A DNA stretch of 64,000 bases from Harmothoe impar (lineage: Eukaryota; Annelida; Polychaeta; Phyllodocida; Polynoidae), in the NCBI GenBank assembly GCA_947462335.1, contig OX381705.1, forward strand, positions 1,240,001 to 1,304,000. The letters are read 5' to 3'. This document shows, piece after piece, positions 1 to 7,901 of this stretch. A program made the position numbers and the translations under genes. The stretch's first letter is position 1. Each line of letters opens with the position of its first letter. Under the pieces are notes generated by a model that saw only the letters and a list, made by a program, of their open reading frames with translations, was not told where the DNA came from and made no database searches.

Positions 1-851
1 GGCGAGTAGTCTGCATAACACAGCCATAATGGCGCTTATTAGGATAGATACCTGAGGCAGATTTTCACATTCAAAATACTTTTTTAGTTCCCAGGGCGCT
101 TATTATGTAAAATATGTTACTCACTTTATGCTCTGATGCGATCAGCAGCAGCATAAATTTGCGTTTATATACAGATGAGGTGCCGTAAAACCTCGCTTAT
201 AAGATAATATTCTGGGATAATATATCCTGTAAACCCAATTACTTTCCCCCAGATGTAGGGGGCTCTTCCAAAGAGCAAAATATCAGTAATAATCAGTCAA
301 TTTGGCCCAGGAGTTTTAAGTTTTAAGGGGGTCTAGGGTAGAGTCTTGCCCTGCAAAAACTCCAATTCGACTCATAAGTGAGGTTTTCCAAAAGTCCATC
401 TTCGGCCTCTAAAGTCCAATGAGACTTATAGGTGAGGTAGACATAAAGGCAAAGTTTTACGGTAGTTGCAGTCTTTATGAAAACTTTTTCATCCCAAAGG
501 ACATTCGGTCCTGCAGCTTTTCAATGTTGCAGGACCGGCAACATTTTTGAAGGACTGAATACCAACATATCTGATGCATTTTAATTGAAAACAGTATTGT
601 ATGGCATATTATATTTCTAATAAACCATGGCTAAATCTGGACAAATTACATAATTTTACACAGTATATTAACAAACATATTTCAGGTTTAGAAACCCAAC
701 TCAACTATTTCAGTTCAGAAAAGCCGAACATGTGACTGGACGTTTGGTCCTGCTACACTTGTCAATCTGCTGGACCGGTGGCATTTTAGAAGGACATTGC
801 CACTGTCCTGCATGTTTTCACGAAGACTGTAGTTGGTTTCTATACCTCCAG
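1..851. other. Intronic or upstream sequence, no exon recognised
   Basis: AT-rich sequence upstream of the first recognised EGF exon; it is probably intron of the same gene. It holds one small inverted-repeat piece (183-465) and a diverged duplication around GGTCCTGCA...CAGGACCGG at about 500-557 and 744-800. I found no other exon with a convincing reading frame and splice sites. Confidence 0.5.
183..465. repeat. MITE-like repeat with CCGTAAAACCTC / TTTTACGGTA ends
   Basis: The left end reads CCGTAAAACCTCGCTTATAA and the right end reads AAAGTTTTACGGTA, an imperfect terminal inverted repeat. An internal CTCATAAGTGAGGTTTT echoes the end. Related pairs occur at 1,679-1,709, 22,987-23,086 and about 56,099-56,316, so this is a dispersed family. 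No coding capacity. Confidence 0.5.
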
Positions 852-977
852 ATGTGGACGAGTGCTCCCAGTCCCCAGACCCGTGTGGTGCCCAGACCTG
901 CCTCAACACCCCCGGCTCTTACCTCTGCCTCTGTCTGCCCGGGCAGATAAGGAACCCGACCACCGCACTGTGTGAGA
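852..977 (+). CDS. Exon: calcium-binding EGF domain of a membrane protein
   Basis: The exon is bounded by an AG acceptor (850-851) and a GTACGT donor (978). It is 126 bases long and phase 1-1, the usual arrangement for a cassette EGF exon. The translation begins (D)[11 protein letters not shown] and continues with [10 protein letters not shown], giving six cysteines in EGF order. The D-x-D-E start and the N..G-S-Y segment are the calcium-binding consensus. Such domains lie outside the cell in adhesion, matrix and signalling proteins. The exon joins in frame to the one at 1,373. Upstream exons are outside the window or not recognised, so the full protein is unknown. Confidence 0.8.
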
Positions 978-1148
978 GTACGTACATACACTTGGATTAC
1001 CATTTTATTTTCTTGAGTATGTCAGATAGTCAAAACCTGAAAATCATTCTTTGTTAAAAACGAGGCAGGTTGGTAACCATGACAATATGTCATGTGCTAC
1101 TTGCTTTCTGGTGGTACAATAGTTAGACAAAGTTTTGGTCTATTGACT

Positions 1149-1226
1149 TGGTTATGTCACACGTTGAAGTTGGGGCTCTATTTTACAGTGGGGCCCCAAC
1201 TTCAAAGCTCACCCGTTGAATAACCT
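1149..1226. repeat. Imperfect hairpin in intron
   Basis: ACGTTGAAGTTGGGGC is followed after about 14 bases by GGGCCCCAACTTCAA, and the pairing continues outward (GGTTAT...ATAACC). It is probably a small inverted-repeat element in the intron between two EGF exons. Confidence 0.5.
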
Positions 1227-1372
1227 TGGCAACAGACCCAAACGAGTGTTCCTTTGTGTATATTTTATTTCTAATATTTCTAATATTAAGACTTGTTAAG
1301 ATTTGATTAAGACTCACTCAAGAATTCGCATAAAATGTGCAGCGGGGTCACTCTATGTGTTGATACTTACAG

Positions 1373-1463
1373 CAGCAGCGGTGACCTCCACACCGACCCC
1401 GTGTGACCTGTCCTGCACCAACGGTGGCGTGTGTGTATCATAAAATGGTAGCTCTACCTGCAT
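1373..1463 (+). CDS. Exon: first part of second EGF domain, with in-frame stop
   Basis: The exon follows a TTACAG acceptor and ends at a GTAAGT donor (1,464). It begins phase 1: the last base of the previous exon plus CA gives a Thr codon. It ends phase 2. The reading is TAAVTSTPTPCDLSCTNGGV, then CVS, then TAA at 1,441-1,443, then NGSSTC. The cysteine spacing before and after the TAA is that of one EGF domain that continues in the next exon, so the stop interrupts an otherwise coherent frame. It may be a null allele, a pseudogene, a base-call error or a rarely used exon. A cryptic donor GT at 1,429 would avoid the stop but break the EGF fold. Confidence 0.7.
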
Positions 1464-3524
1464 GTAAGTAACTCCCGGTGTCTCTTAGTTTTTAATTTAA
1501 TTTACTCAGATTTTTTTTTCAGGTGGTGCTTTCATTGATGTTTGGTGATGTTGTTAGTGTATTGTATGTTCATGACTGTGATCCCTGTACATAATACACT
1601 GTAATTTAAGTTGCCCATGAGGCATCCCCATGTCGTGTTATTCGGTTAAGTTTGTATATACATATGGGCTGGAGTACCCTAAAACCTCAGGTATAAGCCT
1701 TTTACGGTAGTTCAATACAACAGTGCAATCAGAAAGACTGCAGGACCTGGTCCAATCTTTATGCAGGATAAATTGAAGAATTTCAAGTTCAAATGCACAG
1801 AATAACGCATTGCCTCTAATAGACTTTATGTTGACATTGACGCACTGTAATGGCATCTAATAGACTGTATGTAGACATTGGCGCATTGTAATGGCCGCTA
1901 ATAGACTGTATGTTGACATTGACGCATTGTAATGGCCTCTAATAGACTTATGTTGACATTGACGCATTGTAATGGCCTCTATTAGACTGTATGTTGACAT
2001 TGACACATTGTAATGGCCATTAATAGACTTTATGTTGACATTGATGCATTGTAATGGCCTCTAATAGACTCATGTTGACATTGATGCATTGTAATGGCCT
2101 CTAATAGACTTATGTAGACATTGACACATTGTAATGACCTCTAATAGACTGAATGTTGACATTGACTGTTTGTTATGGCCTCTAATACACTGTTTGTTGA
2201 CATTGACACATTGTAATGACCTCTAATAGACTTATGTTGACATTGACGCATTGTAATGACCTCTAATAGACTGTATGTTGACATTGACACACTGTAATGA
2301 CCTCTAATAGACTTATGTTGACATTGACGCATTGTAATGGCATCTAATAGACTTAATGTTGACATTGACGCATTGTAATGGCCTCAAATAGACTGCATGT
2401 TGACATTGACGCATTGTAATGGCCTCAAATAGACTGTATGTTGACATTGACGCATTGTAACGGCCTCTAATAGACTGTATGTTGACATTGAGGCATTGTA
2501 ATGGCCTCTAATAGACTTATGTTGACATTGACGCATTGTAATGGCCTCTATTAGACTGTATGTTGACATTGACACATTGTAATGGCCATTAATAGACTTT
2601 ATGTTGACATTGACACATTGTAATGGCCTCTCATAGACTGTATGTTGACATTGACGCATTGTAATGGCCTCAAATAGACTGCATGTTGACATTGACGCAT
2701 TGTAATGGCCTCAAATAGACTGTATGTTGACATTGACGCATTGTAACGGCCTCTAATAGACTGTATGTTGACATTGACGCATTGTAATGGCCTCTAATAG
2801 ACTTATGTTGACATTGACGCATTGTAATGGCCTCTATTAGACTGTATGTTGACATTGACACATTGTAATGGCCATTAATAGACTTTATGTTGACATTGAT
2901 GCATTGTAATGGCCTCTAATAGACTTATGTTGACATTGATGCATTGTAATGGCCTCTAATAGACTTATGTAGACATTGACACATTGTAATGACCTCTAAT
3001 AGACTGAATGTTGACATTGACTGTTTGTTATGGCCTCTAATACACTGTTTGTTGACATTGACACATTGTAATGGCCTCTAATAGACTTACGTTGACATTG
3101 ACACATTGTAATGGCCTCTCATAGACTGTATGTTGACATTGACGCATTGGAATGGCATCTAATAGACTGTATGTTGACATTGACGCATTGTAATGGCTAT
3201 AATAGACTTTATGTTGACATTGACGCATTGTAATGGCCTCAAATAGACCTAATGTTGACATTGACGCATTGTAATGGCCTCTAATGGACTTTATGTTGAC
3301 ATTGACGCACTGTAATTGCCTCTAACAGACTTATGTTGACATTGACGCAATGTAATGGCCTTTAATAAACTGTATGTTGACTTTGACACATTGTAATGGC
3401 CTCTAATAGTTGAAGCATTGTAATGGCCTCTAATAGACTGCATGTTGACATTGACGCATTGTAATAACCTCTAATAGACTGTATGTTGACATTGACGCAT
3501 TGTAAAGGCCTCTTGACATTGCAG
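1464..3524. other. Intron filled by minisatellite
   Basis: The intron runs from the GTAAGT donor to the TTGACATTGCAG acceptor. Its first about 340 bases are unique AT-rich sequence with a small MITE piece near 1,679-1,709. The rest is the 41-bp minisatellite described separately. Confidence 0.7.
1806..3516. repeat. 41-bp minisatellite (about 42 units)
   Basis: Tandem units of about 41 bp contain GCATTGTAATGGCCTCTAAT, then AGACTGTATG, then TTGACATTGAC; a common variant with ACTTATG is 39 bp. Larger blocks are duplicated. The segment at 2,393-2,580 recurs at about 2,683-2,870 (roughly 290 bp away, seven units), and 2,010-2,220 recurs at about 2,868-3,075 (roughly 858 bp away). The last unit is cut short, and its TTGACATTG forms the splice acceptor TTGACATTGCAG of the next exon. 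Short antisense open frames here are repeat artefacts. Confidence 0.95.
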
Positions 3525-3728
3525 GTGCCCCGGGTTCTACTCCGGCCGTCTGTGTGAGGCCTTCAGTGACCCGGCCTGGCCCGCTCTGATCCTGGCCGGC
3601 CTGGCCCTGTCCCTGGCCCTCCTCCTGTCCCTGGTTCTGTCTGTGTGTTATTACTCCAGCAGGCGGAGGCTGGAGCTGGTGACAGTGCCGCTACCCCGGC
3701 CTCCCCCCTCTCTGTACTACGATAGGTT
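3525..3728 (+). CDS. Exon: end of EGF2, transmembrane helix, start of cytoplasmic tail
   Basis: The first base completes the codon split at 1,463, giving Met, and the frame reads CPGFYSGRLCEAFSDP, which supplies the last two cysteines of the second EGF. A strongly hydrophobic stretch follows (ALILAGLALSLALLLSLVLS, about 25 residues with flanks), then CYYSSRRRLELV, a positively charged stop-transfer, and PLPRPPPSLYYDR. This is a single-pass type I membrane protein with a short tail. A perfect GTAAGT donor starts at 3,729 and joins the exon at 5,537 in phase. If the donor is not used, TAA follows one codon later at 3,730-3,732. Local GC content is much higher than in the flanking introns, as expected for an exon. 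Confidence 0.85.
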
Positions 3729-3750
3729 GTAAGTACCCTTTATCCTTTAA

Positions 3751-3869
3751 CCCTTTAAGGCGGCATGATGCCTTATTGCATCATACCCTTGGTGGTCATG
3801 ATGCATGAATGCAGCCCTGGTCAGTTATTCGACAGATATCATCTTTTAGTGACATCCGTCCTTAAAGAG
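3751..3869. mobile_element. TTAA-flanked hairpin MITE, short copy
   Basis: TTAA (3,747-3,750) precedes CCCTTTAAGGCGGCATGATG, and CATCCGTCCTTAAAGAG is followed by TTAA (3,870-3,873). This 119-bp copy has only part of the internal hairpins (ATGAATGCAGCCCTGG) of the about 210-235-bp copies elsewhere in the window. TTAA flanks and CCC ends are the signature of piggyBac-type targeting, so a non-autonomous piggyBac-like element is likely. Confidence 0.7.
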
Positions 3870-4324
3870 TTAAGAATAGCATGTCACTAAAGCTGAGCTA
3901 TAATAACGCTTCACTGTCAAAGACGTCATGATCACCCGGTCAAAGACATCATCCCGGTCAAAGATGTCACCCAATCAATTTTTATGTTTATAAAGCTCAA
4001 GTTGAAAATAGACTTGCTAAGGCTATATGAACACGATCTATGTCCTAGGTCCCAATTTTGCATCTGAGGCCAATTTTGTCTCCTAATGTCATATCAAACT
4101 GATTTCATTTTCATATGCCCGAATGGTGCAATCTCTAGACCTATGTATCTTATAAGATGGTATAACTTATGTTAGCTCTGTGCCTCAGATCGCCTCCCTC
4201 ATAGCAGGCCTATATGACCTACCGATGGTATAGGTAGGGGGCACTAGGGTATAATCGGCTTGTGAGAATTAATATATCGGGTTGTGGAACCTCAGCTTAA
4301 CAAGTGACAAGTATCAACATGTTA

Positions 4325-4478
4325 CTGTTTGAGGTTGGTGCATCATGACGACCCTTCAAGAGTGTATCAGCCCCTTAGGGTCGGCATGATGCTTGAATGT
4401 CCAAGGGCTGCTTTCATGCATCATGACCAACAAGTGAATGATGCATTAATGCACTATGCAGCCCTAAAAGGGTTTTAA
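4325..4478. repeat. Decayed copy of TTAA hairpin MITE
   Basis: It contains GGTCGGCATGATGC, GCTGCTTTCATGCATCATGA and ATGCACTATGCAGCCCTAAAAGGG in the same order as the family but lacks clear ends. Confidence 0.5.
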
Positions 4479-4507
4479 ATGACACCATATTGCTTTAAAG
4501 TAGGTAT

Positions 4508-4808
4508 GGGAGTGATCATTTTTTAACAACAGGGGGGGGGGTGTATTTGGGGGGGGGCAAAAATATTTGCACCGCTTGACGGGGGGGCGGGCAAAAAAAT
4601 TTGGAACCCACTTGGGGGGGTGAAAAAACTTGACCTGTTTTGAGCCAAAAAGCCCGCATGATGTTATGCTTCAAAGGGCCCGTACACGAGCCGATTTTTG
4701 GCCCCAAGGGGGGGGGGGGGGGGAATTTGATCCCTTGACCGGGGGGGTGTAAAAAATTTCACACGCTCCGCGCAGAAACCCCCTTCTTGTTAGAAAATGA
4801 TCACTCCC
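4508..4808. mobile_element. G-tract inverted-repeat element, copy 1
   Basis: The termini are GGGAGTGATCATTTTTTAAC and its near complement GTTAGAAAATGATCACTCCC. Inside are blocks of G7-G15 followed by AAAAATTTG and CCCCTTGACC spacers. TAT lies on both sides (4,505-4,507 and 4,809-4,811), a possible 3-bp or TA target duplication. There is no coding capacity. Relatives are at 11,831-12,094 and 41,992-42,220, with partial copies at 34,060-34,340, 41,173-41,230 and 59,510-59,640. Confidence 0.75.
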
Positions 4809-5536
4809 TATGATCACTAGGACGGATAGAAATAGACTTTTGTGACAACAGGAAAAGGGGTTCACAAAAGTAGTACGTCATGTAAGGGTTGAAAGGTATG
4901 ACCTCTTTAAAAGTAATCACCACAATTTATCCATATAGCACCTGGTGGCAAAAACTGTAACTACCAAAAACCATGATATTTGCAGATTTCTCCAATTTAT
5001 ATGTCATGATCTTCCTTTATCTGCCATCCAAGTGTCACACCTTGGTATTCTATGCATCACGATCACTATATTTCCTATCTGCCATGCCCGTAGGCTTATA
5101 CAGTGAATAGATAAGAAATTATTTTCAATAATTCAGCATAATTTCATTTTGCCCATGACCCCCTATTTTCTTGTTTTCAACATGTCCCTACTGATCATCT
5201 AAATGCATGCTTGTATTTTCATTAAGATATTGTGGGGAGATCTTATTCTGTGTCAAGTAATGTAGAAAAAGATGGGTTTCTCACGAGGCACCCAAATTGG
5301 TATGCTCTCCAGAAGGCAAATAAATGTTGTGACATAGGATTTTTTTCTTTTCTATGTGTTTAATATACATCAGGCTAACACGACCATTAAGGAGCCATTA
5401 AGAAAGTAATGTTGGTTAGTCTACAAATAGTTGGATACCTTCAAAAACGACTCTTGTTTGGCTTAGGTCAATGTGAAAGCAGCATTTTGAAATTGTCTAG
5501 TTGCAAATAATATTCCTCATTTCAAATATTTTTCAG

Positions 5537-5591
5537 TGTACGCCGAAGACTTATGTTCGGTCCCTACAGGGCTCCACCAATCAGCAACTAA
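5537..5591 (+). CDS. Terminal exon: C-terminus of EGF membrane protein
   Basis: The first base completes the TT left at 3,727-3,728 to give Phe. The frame then reads VRRRLMFGPYRAPPISN and stops at TAA (5,589-5,591). The tail is strongly basic and proline-rich, matching the style of the preceding exon. The phase match and the acceptor ATTTTTCAG make this join likely; the alternative is termination just after 3,728. With this exon the cytoplasmic tail is about 45 residues with several Tyr and PPP motifs that could bind SH3 or WW partners, which is an inference only. Confidence 0.65.
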
Positions 5592-5647
5592 AGCGTGTAT
5601 TCTACTAACATCGGTGGGCCGAAATGTCGTCTTCCGATGAAAGTCTA

Positions 5648-5829
5648 TACCGTATTCGACATAATAAGCGCCCAGGGCGCTTACAAAATTATTTTTATGA
5701 CGTTTTTAGTACTTTAGAGTTTAAATGTCCCCGAAATCGCGAAATTTGACCCTTTGTTCTAGTCTAGAAATGCCTCAAAAGGGGGGGGCGCTTATCAGGG
5801 GGAGGGCGCTTATTACGTTGAATACGGTA
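5648..5829. mobile_element. MITE with TACCGTATTCGACATAATAAGCGCCC ends (shortened below)
   Basis: The left end is TACCGTATTCGACATAATAA, then GCGCCC; the right end is GGGCGCTTATTACG, then TTGAATACGGTAA, so the terminal repeat is about 25 bp. Internal AAATCGCGAAATTTG. A loose relative (GGCGCTTATTA...GGGCGCTTATTA) lies near position 30-105. Confidence 0.75.
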
Positions 5830-5992
5830 ATGTTAAACTAAGACGTTATCACGGCTGATTCAGTCAGTAGAATACTTCCTTAGGACGCTAACAGAGTGCA
5901 TTAGTTTTTTATTCTCACTGCCAATTTCTGTAATCAGGGTAAGGATTGTTTTGGTCTCATCAGCCTTTACCTGACCATATGGTCTCCACTAC

Positions 5993-6105
5993 CGTATCAT
6001 CCCATCTTGGCGCCCCGGCGCCTATTGTTTTCAAAACCCTTTACCCCCGGCGCCCATTCAAGGGAGGCGGCTAATCAAGACCGGGCGCATATCTATTTTA
6101 GAGCT
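5993..6105. repeat. GGCGCC-rich decayed repeat
   Basis: ACCGTATCATCCCATCTTGG, then GCGCC blocks and TTCAAGGGAGGCGGCTAATC. Similar fragments occur at about 12,284-12,335 and 15,918-15,985 (CTATTCAAGGGAGGCGCC). It looks like a dispersed low-copy repeat family; the ends are unclear. Confidence 0.45.
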
Positions 6106-6181
6106 AATCCCCTGTACCCTATTTTATATGGACGTATGTAACATGGTCACATTAGAAATGTAACATTGTATCAATTTTTTG

Positions 6182-6354
6182 TTGTGGTCATAAGTTCCCG
6201 CTTATGACGCTATAAACACATTCATATATGCACCCCCTCTGGTGTACATAGACAGTGCCGCCACCTGGTGGGTATCTGGAGAACCCCCAGAAGGACAGGC
6301 GTACAGACATCCACATTTGAAGTCGGCACAGAGCTGAACAGACTGTTTTTTCTT
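6182..6354 (+). repeat. Split direct repeat A1
   Basis: Begins TTGTGGTCATAAGTTCCCGC and ends GACTGTTTTTTCTT. It contains the short palindrome around TAAGTTCCCGCTTA and a CCACCTGGTG motif (6,261-6,270). It matches A2 at 11,431-11,603. Confidence 0.95.
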
Positions 6355-6521
6355 GACCGGTATGGCAGGTTGGTAAAATGCCTTAGAAACTACAGAATTG
6401 TGGGGAGTGTGATATTGCTCACCCACCCAAAGGAGGTAGGAAATGCCCATATGTGGATGCAGCAAAAAATGCAGCGGTGGAGGTGGACGGCAAGGACTCA
6501 CAATGGCGCAAGTTCATTGAC

Positions 6522-7901
6522 ATGGCGGTCATAAAGCAGGACTGTGAGAAATATCTGACGGGGGTTGGAGATACGGGTGACGCGTCAGAGGGTGACTTGG
6601 TAAAAACACTACTACTTGAGTGTCGTGAGAGCCGTAAAGTCATGCAACAGCAAATGGCCATGTTGTCTGGATTAATGCAGGGCCTAGGCGGTCTAGGTGA
6701 ACAAGGTGTCATGGCCACTGGTGCGGCGGGGGGTGGTGCCGGTGCCCCCAAACCACTCGAATCATGGGGAGTGGATAATCCCTTCAGCTTAGCGGCGGCT
6801 AGCTTGAAGGGCCTTCATAAACAGTCAACAACAGAGGAGGAAAAAAGTGCAGCCGGTGACGATGAGGTGGATGAGGAAGGCAGCGAGGACACCACTTCGA
6901 TGTTTACCATGTTGGGCAACTTGTTGGGTAACAGGCTGTCAGGCACTGGCCCTCCAGGTGGGTCAGGCGGTGGGTTCGTGTTAGGGAAAAAGTATCCCCC
7001 CACTCATGCCATGCATACTCCCGGGGGTGCCTCCATGTACTCTCCTTCCTCGGTGCCGGCCCCTCATCTCGAGCAAGAGCGGCAGCGTTTGTTTCAACAG
7101 CAACAGCGTCAGCAACAGCAGCCGGCGGGCTCACACCAGGCCCAACTGTTGGCGCAACTTCAAGGGTTCCTCCAGGGCGGTGGACATCAATCACCCCAGT
7201 CTCAACCAACCTTTGTGATGGCTGAAAGCACAAAGAAACGTAGGTACATAACCTTTGACTTAGAACCTCATATGGCTTTTGACAGAATAAAGAGTCCATC
7301 CATTCATGATGTTATTTCAGCGAGCATGGGGTTGGAGTCCAGCATTGGTGCTACAGGTGTAAACACATACAAATACGGTAGGCATATAAAGTTCCTTCTG
7401 GACAAGGTTAGAGTGTATGAGCATACCGCTCTAGTCAGGTATGACATGGCCATGAGGGATAGAGGTGAGTTGTTGGGGTTGGACTCCTTTTGCTATGGGG
7501 ATTCGGAAATCTGGATGGCCCAAATCGGGCCTGAAGGGTTGATCAAATTTGGTCAAGGGGAAGATTGGTATAACAGTGGTCAGAACCAAGGCAGAGGCAG
7601 GAGCAGAGGTAGGGGTAGAGGTAGAGGTAGGGGAGGTTATGGTGGCTATGGCCAAGGGGGTTATAGCCAGAACAGTGGTTATGGTCAGGGGTATGACCAG
7701 GGTCAGGGCCAGGGTCAGGGGTTTGGTGGCTATCAGGGTAGAGTTCAGGGCCAGGGGGGCTACTCTGGTAGGCGTTCTTGTGATGAATTTAACAGCCCTC
7801 AGGGCTGTAGATTTGTCAACTGTAGGTTCCCCCACATATGCAAGGCGTGCGGGGGGGAGCATGTGGTGATGAAATGTGGTGGCCCGGGGGGTAAGGAATA
7901 G
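6522..7901 (+). CDS. Gag-like protein of the Ngaro-type element
   Basis: The frame is open from 6,387; the first in-frame ATG is 6,522 (MAVIKQDCEKYLTG), while 6,453 is GTG. The stop is TAG at 7,899-7,901. From the N-terminus there is an acidic and Gly/Ala-rich region, a poly-Gln stretch (about 7,093-7,122), a more ordered middle (ITFDLEPHMAFDRIKSP...), an RG-repeat box (GRGRSRGRGRGRGRGG), a Gly/Tyr/Gln-rich low-complexity tract (GYGQGGYSQNSGYGQGYDQG), and a C-terminal Cys/His cluster C-x8-C-x4-C-x3-H followed by C-x2-C-x4-H-x4-C. The last pattern is typical of DIRS/Ngaro ORF1 proteins and should bind zinc and nucleic acid. It presumably packages the element RNA. The RT frame continues in the same phase after the TAG. 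Confidence 0.85.
   Translation: MAVIKQDCEKYLTGVGDTGDASEGDLVKTLLLECRESRKVMQQQMAMLSGLMQGLGGLGEQGVMATGAAGGGAGAPKPLESWGVDNPFSLAAASLKGLHKQSTTEEEKSAAGDDEVDEEGSEDTTSMFTMLGNLLGNRLSGTGPPGGSGGGFVLGKKYPPTHAMHTPGGASMYSPSSVPAPHLEQERQRLFQQQQRQQQQPAGSHQAQLLAQLQGFLQGGGHQSPQSQPTFVMAESTKKRRYITFDLEPHMAFDRIKSPSIHDVISASMGLESSIGATGVNTYKYGRHIKFLLDKVRVYEHTALVRYDMAMRDRGELLGLDSFCYGDSEIWMAQIGPEGLIKFGQGEDWYNSGQNQGRGRSRGRGRGRGRGGYGGYGQGGYSQNSGYGQGYDQGQGQGQGFGGYQGRVQGQGGYSGRRSCDEFNSPQGCRFVNCRFPHICKACGGEHVVMKCGGPGGKE

Larger units (their letters stand above)
3729..5536. other. Intron carrying small DNA-transposon copies
   Basis: Intron from a GTAAGT donor to an ATTTTTCAG acceptor. It holds a short TTAA-flanked element (3,751-3,869), a decayed relative of it (about 4,325-4,478) and a G-tract inverted-repeat element (4,508-4,808). 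The remainder, 4,809-5,536, is AT-rich with no recognised feature. Confidence 0.65.
5592..6181. other. 3' flank of the EGF gene
   Basis: Probable 3' UTR and intergenic DNA. It contains a small TIR element (5,648-5,829) and a decayed repeat rich in GGCGCC and TTCAAGGGAGGCGG (about 5,993-6,105). No AATAAA is seen close after the stop codon. Confidence 0.5.

Noticed and set aside
1806..3516. CRISPR-like array of 41-bp repeats
   Set aside because: Whole units are repeated with no unique spacers, and the array lies in an intron of an animal gene.
6453..6521. Gag start at GTG 6,453
   Set aside because: In an animal cell a GTG start is unlikely; the first in-frame ATG is 6,522, although a non-AUG start cannot be excluded.
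7006..7299. Additional small frames overlapping gag on both strands
   Set aside because: They lie wholly inside the gag ORF and have no features of their own.
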